Below are positions 59,320 to 64,000 of a DNA stretch of 64,000 nucleotides, piece by piece. The DNA comes from Lentisphaerota bacterium. Lineage in GTDB: Bacteria > Verrucomicrobiota > Lentisphaeria > Oligosphaerales > JABHEG01. Location: contig JABHEG010000016.1 in assembly GCA_018676675.1 (NCBI GenBank), positions 53,454 to 117,453 on the forward strand, in the 5' to 3' direction. Both the position numbers and the translations under genes were made by a program. Numbering within the stretch: the first letter of the stretch is position 1; every line of letters begins with the position of its first letter. The notes beneath the pieces are model-generated. The model saw only the letters and a list, made by a program, of their open reading frames with translations. It ran no database searches and was not told the DNA's origin.

Positions 59320-60495
59320 TCACTTGTCTCGGCTCCCGGTTAGCACCACCATCTCGGCACCCGTCTGTGCGTGGTTTGTCAAAGGCACGCCGTCTCGCAC
59401 AGTCGCATCATTCAGCGGGGCATACAGCTCAAGGCTTGAGCGAAGGACGTTGCCTTTGGCCAGAGACTCCATGGCCTCTGCATCAAGGCAGGATCGGTAG
59501 ATGAGAACGCGCTGATACAGGCCCTGAGGACCAGGCGCGGTACGGCCTCCGCCGATCAGACCCTGTTCGGGCAGCAATCGGCCTGGGAGTTTCCCCACCA
59601 GTGTGCCGTTGATGTACAGGGCCAGCTCACGATTGGTGTAGCTGTGGGTGAGCCCAATCTCGTAGGCTTGGTCGGCCGCGGCGGTTATCGCCGAAGGCAG
59701 GGCCGCCCCGTCGGCCAGCTGAAGTTCCCAGTGGCCGCTAACGCCAACGGCGATTCGGCAGCCATCGCACGACGCGATCACGGCTCCGGGCTCCGGTGTT
59801 CCGGACGGCTGTGCTCGGAACGCCAGGGAGAACGAGTGCATGGGGCTGTCGGGGGTGTAGCTCAACCAACAGGCATTCTCGGCGTTCCCGCCACATTGCA
59901 GACCGCCTTGGGCCATCTGCGGCAGCTGATAGTGTTCATCGATGAGATGATCGAAGAGCGACAGAGGGATCGCCTGGAACATCTCCGCGTGTCCCAGGCT
60001 GTTCGGGTGCCCCGCATCGGTCCACGTGCCCTCCGGCCAGCGTCCGTGTCCGTCGTCGATCGCGCCGAGGAAGTCGATGCTGGCCACCGACCAGGTGTTG
60101 AGCGTCTCGTTGAACCTGCGCAAGTAGTCGTGGTGTTCGGGCTCGTAGTTGCCGTTGGGGTAGCAGTTCGAGACAATCGGGATGATTTGATTCTTGCGGC
60201 ACATCTGGACCAGCTTGTGCATGTTCCGGACGTACTGTCGGTAGACACTCGCGCCTTCCCCCATGATTCCCTCATTGCCGAGCGAAAGCGCGAGAATGAC
60301 CATGTCCGGCTTTTCGGGGAGCAGGTCGGACTCGAAGCGAGCCATCAGTTTCGTGGTGTTGTCACCACCGATGGATCTATTGACCACGGTCCATTCGCGC
60401 TGTTCAAGCTTGGCCTTGAGCATCGCGGCCCAGCCATGGGAGTTTTCCGCACCTGCGCCGCCGGCCACGGAAGATCCGAAGATCACCAGTTTCAT
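59320..60495 (-). CDS. SGNH/GDSL-family hydrolase with C-terminal LamG-like domain
   Basis: A 391-residue protein; AGGAGCGAGC precedes ATG 60495. The SGNH blocks are all present: FGSSVAGG with nucleophile Ser9 (Asp of GDS replaced by Ser), SIGGDN with Gly44, SLGNEG with Asn74, and DAGH with Asp160 and His163. It should hydrolyse an ester, probably an acetyl group on a carbohydrate. Residues about 205-391 look like a LamG/concanavalin sandwich (RELALYINGTLVGKLPGRLL). There is no signal peptide. Together with the deacetylase-like gene downstream it suggests deacetylation of an O- or N-acetylated glycan. Confidence 0.85.
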   Translation of the reverse strand: MKLVIFGSSVAGGAGAENSHGWAAMLKAKLEQREWTVVNRSIGGDNTTKLMARFESDLLPEKPDMVILALSLGNEGIMGEGASVYRQYVRNMHKLVQMCRKNQIIPIVSNCYPNGNYEPEHHDYLRRFNETLNTWSVASIDFLGAIDDGHGRWPEGTWTDAGHPNSLGHAEMFQAIPLSLFDHLIDEHYQLPQMAQGGLQCGGNAENACWLSYTPDSPMHSFSLAFRAQPSGTPEPGAVIASCDGCRIAVGVSGHWELQLADGAALPSAITAAADQAYEIGLTHSYTNRELALYINGTLVGKLPGRLLPEQGLIGGGRTAPGPQGLYQRVLIYRSCLDAEAMESLAKGNVLRSSLELYAPLNDATVRDGVPLTNHAQTGAEMVVLTGSRDK

Positions 60496-60726
60496 GCTCG
60501 CTCCTGAGTCAACACGTTGCTACCCCATCGCGGCTCCGAAGGTGGAACCCGTCGCGCAATGTAAGCCCCGGTTGCGCTCGGCGCTTGGTGACGCGACTCC
60601 GTAAGGCTGCGCCATTCACCACAAACGGAGATAACTCGCCTCTTCACGCCACGTTGCTCGCCGCAAACGAAGACAGCGCACCATCATTGCGCTACGTTTC
60701 TCACCCCCCAACCCAAGGAGCATTGT
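60496..60726. promoter_or_regulatory. Divergent spacer between SGNH hydrolase and LamG protein genes
   Basis: A 231-base spacer that must contain both promoters. AAGGAG at 60714-60719 is the ribosome site of the plus-strand gene. No repeat or small gene stands out. Confidence 0.35.
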
Positions 60727-63700
60727 ATGTGGTCATCGCGTGTCCTTTCCGGCATTATCGTGACGGTATCCTCCATCATCTCCTGCGCGGCAGCCCAGGA
60801 CGATGTAGCGACCAACCGCGTCGCGTTTTGGCCTCTTGACGAGGGCGCCGGTCAGGTCGTCCGTGATCGAGCGGGCCGGAAGAACGGTCTGTTCCGCACT
60901 GTTGATCCTGCCCAGGGCTTGACGTGGGCGGCGGAGGACGGCAAGCCGGTCCTGCTCTTCCCCGGATCGGGCGCGAAAGGTCTCGGTGGGCACGTCGCGG
61001 TGGCCGGTGGCGGGCGCATCCTCGAGGGTCCCCTGTTCGCGATTGGGCTTGAGGTCTTCCTCACCGACACGTCGCCGAACGGGGTACTCCTGGCCACCAA
61101 GCACGCATCCAGCAAGACCGGGGGCTATTTACTCAACTACTGGCACGCCGGACGCCGGTTGACGTTTTCCTTTTCCGACGGCAACGACATACACACCTTT
61201 CCATGCAAGGTGAAGGCACCTTTGCCCTTGAATCAGTGGGTTTCAGTGGCCGCGGTTTACGATGGTCACACGATGTCGGTGCTGGTCGACGGGGAAGCGG
61301 TTGGTAGCAAGGCGCTGCCGGGAAAAGTGCTTGCTCAGTCGCGTTACGATCTGCTGATCGGTTCGTATTACTCAAGTATCGGCAACAACCGGAGCCTGGC
61401 GGGTAAGGTGCGCAATGTCTGGTTGGGGGTGCCCTCTGCAGTCACGAACAAAGCCATGTTGTACAATGCCACCTCCGCCGCTGCCGAGCCTGTGATCGAC
61501 GGCAGGCTGGATGACAACGCCTGGAAAGGGGCTGCGTTCGTGACCGACTTCGTTCCCATCAGCAAGACAACCCCGGTCACGCCGCAGACCGAATTCGCGG
61601 TAGTTTGCGGGTCGAAGAGCGTGTTCGTCGGGGTCCGATGCTTCCAGCCCGAGATGAAGACACTGAACGTCGAGAAGCAGGAGCGCGACGGCTGGGAGAC
61701 GGAGAGTCTTGAGCTCTTCATCGACCCCGACGCCAGCGGCGACCACTACTACCAGTTGGCTCTGGGCTTCCACAACACACAGTTCGACTCGCTGATGACG
61801 CAGTTCGGGCTCGACAAGCGCAGCGACTTTGACGCGGCGTGGATCAGCGCCGTCTGGAAAGGCGACGACCGGTGGACAGCCGAGATCGAGCTTCCCTACA
61901 GCGAACTGCTGGTGAGGCCCGACAACCGGGGTTACTGGCACCTGAATGTGTGCCGCAACAACGCCGCGGCTCATCTGAGGGATCGATACAGCACCTGGGG
62001 ACGGCCCCCGAAGGGCGTGGTTGTGAAGGGGTTCCACGACTTCAATCTGTTCGGCACGCTGGTCGGCCTCCCGAAGCCACAGTACACAGCCGCCGAACTG
62101 AGCAAGGTGAAAGTCGGACGCCGCGTGTGGGCTTTGGACGTGAAGCCGGGGCGTGACGAGATCGGACTGAGCTCCATCCATTCTCCGCTCTTCGTGGCCA
62201 ACAACATGGTGGTTCCCAACTGGCTGAACCAGAAAGCACCGGGGTCGCGCCTCCTGAAAGAGAAGACTCGCTACGTTCTGGACCTGCCCAGAGGGCTTGA
62301 GCTGCTCGGCGTGGGGCGCAGTGAGTACGAGGCCGGGGGCGGTGACCCGGGAGCGTACCGCACTGAACAGCAAGACGCGGCCGTGATGCACGACGGACAC
62401 CCCTACACCCGGCACATTGCTACGCTCACGGCCATCCACCCCAACAAGCGGTTGCTTGGCCCCATCTGGATCGCGTCGGACTTGCCCAGCGACACCAGGA
62501 CAAGTCTCTACTACGCGGCCGAGTGGGATGGCGGGAAGCAGAATCTCGCGAAAGTCGATGTTGTGGTGAAGGCGTTCCCGACGCCGGGGAAGCCCCGCGG
62601 GATCACCTCAAGCGTGGCCTGGATGCTCGCCTATCACTACCTGACCTGGCCTGATTTTCCGGCTCCCTATGGCAAGCTCGGTTTCAATACCGTCGGCTCT
62701 CACTATGGCTACGATGGGAAAGTGCCTCGGGACGTCAGGGAGAGAATCCTCACGACGTGTCGCGAGCAGGGCTACAAGATCCTGTGCGTCGGATCTCCCT
62801 TTGCGCGGGTGAAGTACTTCCTCGAAGGCAACTCCACGGGGCCCGACGGCAAGCCATTGGAGCTGGACAAGAACGACGGTTGCCCCGGGTATCGTGGCCC
62901 CGCCTATCAGGCAAGCCTGGATCAGATCGAAGAGGCACTCGCCTGGATGCGCCCTGACATCGTGCATCTCGACATCGAGTGTTACGCCGCAGGGGCGTTT
63001 CGGGGCAAGACGGGTGGGTGTCACCGTTGCAGCGAGGCGGCCAAGCGATCCGGCAAGCCCCTTGAGGAGGCCGTCGTCGATCTCGGTACGGAGCAGATGC
63101 AGGACGTCAAGCGTGTGCTGGCACGTGTCTGCAAGCCGAACGGATTCCCAATGCCGGAGTTGGGGATCTACCACAACAAGCCCGGGGGCTTCGTGTACCA
63201 GGACACCTACAGTTTCGACAAGGCCTACGCCGCAGGGGCGATGGATACGTGCCATCCCGTCTTCTACCGCTCATCGAAAGCGCGTGACACGGGCAAGGAG
63301 GTGCGGCAGTATCGCGCCCTGATGAAGCGCGGCGATATCATTCCATGGGTGACGCCAGGTTACAGCACGGGCGATGGACTCGGACCGGAGTACCCGAGCG
63401 AGTGGGTCTACGACTATGTACTCGAAATCTATGGTTCCGGGGCGCGCGGCACGTTCTGGTACGCCTTCTCGAAGTTCGAAGCATCAGACTTCTACTATCA
63501 CGCCAAGGCCTTCGAGACCCTGACCCCAATTTCGCATCTGATCCCGGACGCCGTACCTGTGCCGGGAGTGACGACCAATCACCCTCTGATCGGGGCGACG
63601 GCGCTACGCAACGGCAACAGCCTCCTGCTGCTCATGTCGGACTACAAGGCGAAGTCGGCCGCCACGGTGACCGTAGCCTTACCGTTGGAGGTCCAGGGGA

Positions 63701-63837
63701 AGGTCTGGGACATCCCCACCCGCCAGGCGATTGGCGCGGCCAATGGCAAGACGTTGACGGTCAACTTCTCCCCGGGTGTCAAGGGGGCTCACACCGCGTT
63801 GTACTTCGTCGGCCTCGCACTCCCCGAAGGAGAGTGA
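60727..63837 (+). CDS. Secreted LamG / CBM9-like / TIM-barrel protein
   Basis: A 1036-residue exported protein; AAGGAGCATTGT precedes ATG 60727. The signal peptide ends near SCAAAQ. Residues about 28-235 are a LamG domain (RVAFWPLDEGAGQVVRDRAG). Residues about 245-440 are CBM9/DOMON-like (EPVIDGRLDDNAWKGAAFVT; ESLELFIDPDASGDHYYQLA). From about 620 a barrel is likely (KLGFNTVGSHYGYDG; MRPDIVHLDIECYAAGAF), with Asp/Glu in HLDIECY as candidate catalytic acids. A CHRC pair follows near 766. It ends with a small beta domain. The same LamG plus CBM9 combination occurs in the 31082-34915 protein. No CAZy family is assigned. Confidence 0.7.
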   Translation: MWSSRVLSGIIVTVSSIISCAAAQDDVATNRVAFWPLDEGAGQVVRDRAGRKNGLFRTVDPAQGLTWAAEDGKPVLLFPGSGAKGLGGHVAVAGGGRILEGPLFAIGLEVFLTDTSPNGVLLATKHASSKTGGYLLNYWHAGRRLTFSFSDGNDIHTFPCKVKAPLPLNQWVSVAAVYDGHTMSVLVDGEAVGSKALPGKVLAQSRYDLLIGSYYSSIGNNRSLAGKVRNVWLGVPSAVTNKAMLYNATSAAAEPVIDGRLDDNAWKGAAFVTDFVPISKTTPVTPQTEFAVVCGSKSVFVGVRCFQPEMKTLNVEKQERDGWETESLELFIDPDASGDHYYQLALGFHNTQFDSLMTQFGLDKRSDFDAAWISAVWKGDDRWTAEIELPYSELLVRPDNRGYWHLNVCRNNAAAHLRDRYSTWGRPPKGVVVKGFHDFNLFGTLVGLPKPQYTAAELSKVKVGRRVWALDVKPGRDEIGLSSIHSPLFVANNMVVPNWLNQKAPGSRLLKEKTRYVLDLPRGLELLGVGRSEYEAGGGDPGAYRTEQQDAAVMHDGHPYTRHIATLTAIHPNKRLLGPIWIASDLPSDTRTSLYYAAEWDGGKQNLAKVDVVVKAFPTPGKPRGITSSVAWMLAYHYLTWPDFPAPYGKLGFNTVGSHYGYDGKVPRDVRERILTTCREQGYKILCVGSPFARVKYFLEGNSTGPDGKPLELDKNDGCPGYRGPAYQASLDQIEEALAWMRPDIVHLDIECYAAGAFRGKTGGCHRCSEAAKRSGKPLEEAVVDLGTEQMQDVKRVLARVCKPNGFPMPELGIYHNKPGGFVYQDTYSFDKAYAAGAMDTCHPVFYRSSKARDTGKEVRQYRALMKRGDIIPWVTPGYSTGDGLGPEYPSEWVYDYVLEIYGSGARGTFWYAFSKFEASDFYYHAKAFETLTPISHLIPDAVPVPGVTTNHPLIGATALRNGNSLLLLMSDYKAKSAATVTVALPLEVQGKVWDIPTRQAIGAANGKTLTVNFSPGVKGAHTALYFVGLALPEGE

Positions 63838-64000
63838 CTGCGGGTCGACTGGTGGTTTCGGGCGGCGCGGAATGTCTAGCGGTAGTTTACTGTAGATTGG
63901 GTCCGTAGTACACCTTTCCGCCCCGAGCGCGCGCGCCAAACTCCTGTCCCCCATAGCCTTCCGCGATTGTCCTTTTCTATTGCTATCGTATTACCCTATT
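63838..64000. other. Window-end spacer without recognised feature
   Basis: 163 bases after the last gene. The final 40 bases are markedly AT-richer (TTTTCTATTGCTATCGTATT) than the rest, which could mark a promoter region or the edge of a different segment. No coding region is supported. Confidence 0.3.

Noticed and set aside
57942..59504. 520-codon plus-strand frame
   Set aside because: Antisense to three minus-strand genes with good ribosome sites and motifs.

Overview
The window is GC-rich bacterial chromosome and is almost entirely protein coding. I saw no rRNA, tRNA or CRISPR array. The gene content points to an uncultured member of the PVC superphylum or a neighbour such as Hydrogenedentota (Planctomycetota, Verrucomicrobiota, Lentisphaerota and Kiritimatiellota are all possible). 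The reasons are many very large secreted carbohydrate-active proteins with LamG and CBM9-like modules, URO-D-family methyltransferase-like proteins, a HEAT/DUF6807/DUF1080 fusion, a Tat-type Gfo/Idh oxidoreductase and GC-rich palindromic intergenic repeats. This placement is inference from gene content, not from a marker gene.

Layout. 1-6906 (minus): a truncated secreted protein, a URO-D-family protein and a 1586-residue PL26/YetA-like exo-rhamnogalacturonan-lyase-type protein. 7195-11007 (plus): a PPK2 kinase and a cytoplasmic GH20/GH67-like protein. 11255-15888 (minus): a compact five-gene cassette of DUF4178 zinc-ribbon membrane protein, small exported peptide, DUF350 membrane protein, membrane-fused spermidine synthase and S-adenosylmethionine decarboxylase. 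This is the most system-like locus here. 16121-16725 (minus): a Phd/VapC-type toxin-antitoxin pair. 16984-21989 (plus): an FAD oxidoreductase with a discoidin-like tail, an orphan RHH antitoxin with only a stub of its toxin, a GH84-like protein and a small membrane protein. 22112-24622 (minus): a secreted TIM-barrel protein. 24916-30747 (plus): a small Cys-rich protein, a BNR sialidase, a secreted Tudor-like protein, a QueG-like Fe-S protein, an ankyrin lipoprotein and a methyltransferase whose stop codon lies in a MITE-like element. 31082-39485 (minus): a beta-helix/LamG/CBM9 protein and a 1492-residue exported protein with four STN/N0-like units. 39776-41239 (plus): an AAA ATPase with a DUF234 nuclease-like domain. 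41657-48401 (minus): a second URO-D protein translationally coupled to a large secreted glycosidase-like protein, and a GH4 enzyme. 48657-57325 (plus): Gfo/Idh oxidoreductase, HEAT-DUF6807-DUF1080 fusion and heparinase II/III-like lyase. 57326-57950: a repeat-rich gene-free stretch. 57951-60495 (minus): polysaccharide deacetylase-like, zinc-finger-like small protein and SGNH hydrolase. 60727-63837 (plus): a LamG/CBM9/TIM-barrel protein.

Together the genes describe scavenging of complex, probably pectic or glycosaminoglycan-like, polysaccharides. Exported lyases and glycosidases make fragments. Cytosolic GH4, FAD and NAD(P) oxidoreductases and GH20-like enzymes process them, and URO-D-like proteins may handle methylated substituents. 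No SusC/SusD pair, sulfatase or dedicated sugar transporter is present. The polyamine/DUF350/DUF4178 cassette, the toxin-antitoxin remnants and the palindromic repeats, one of them inside a coding sequence, are the parts least explained by this catabolic theme.
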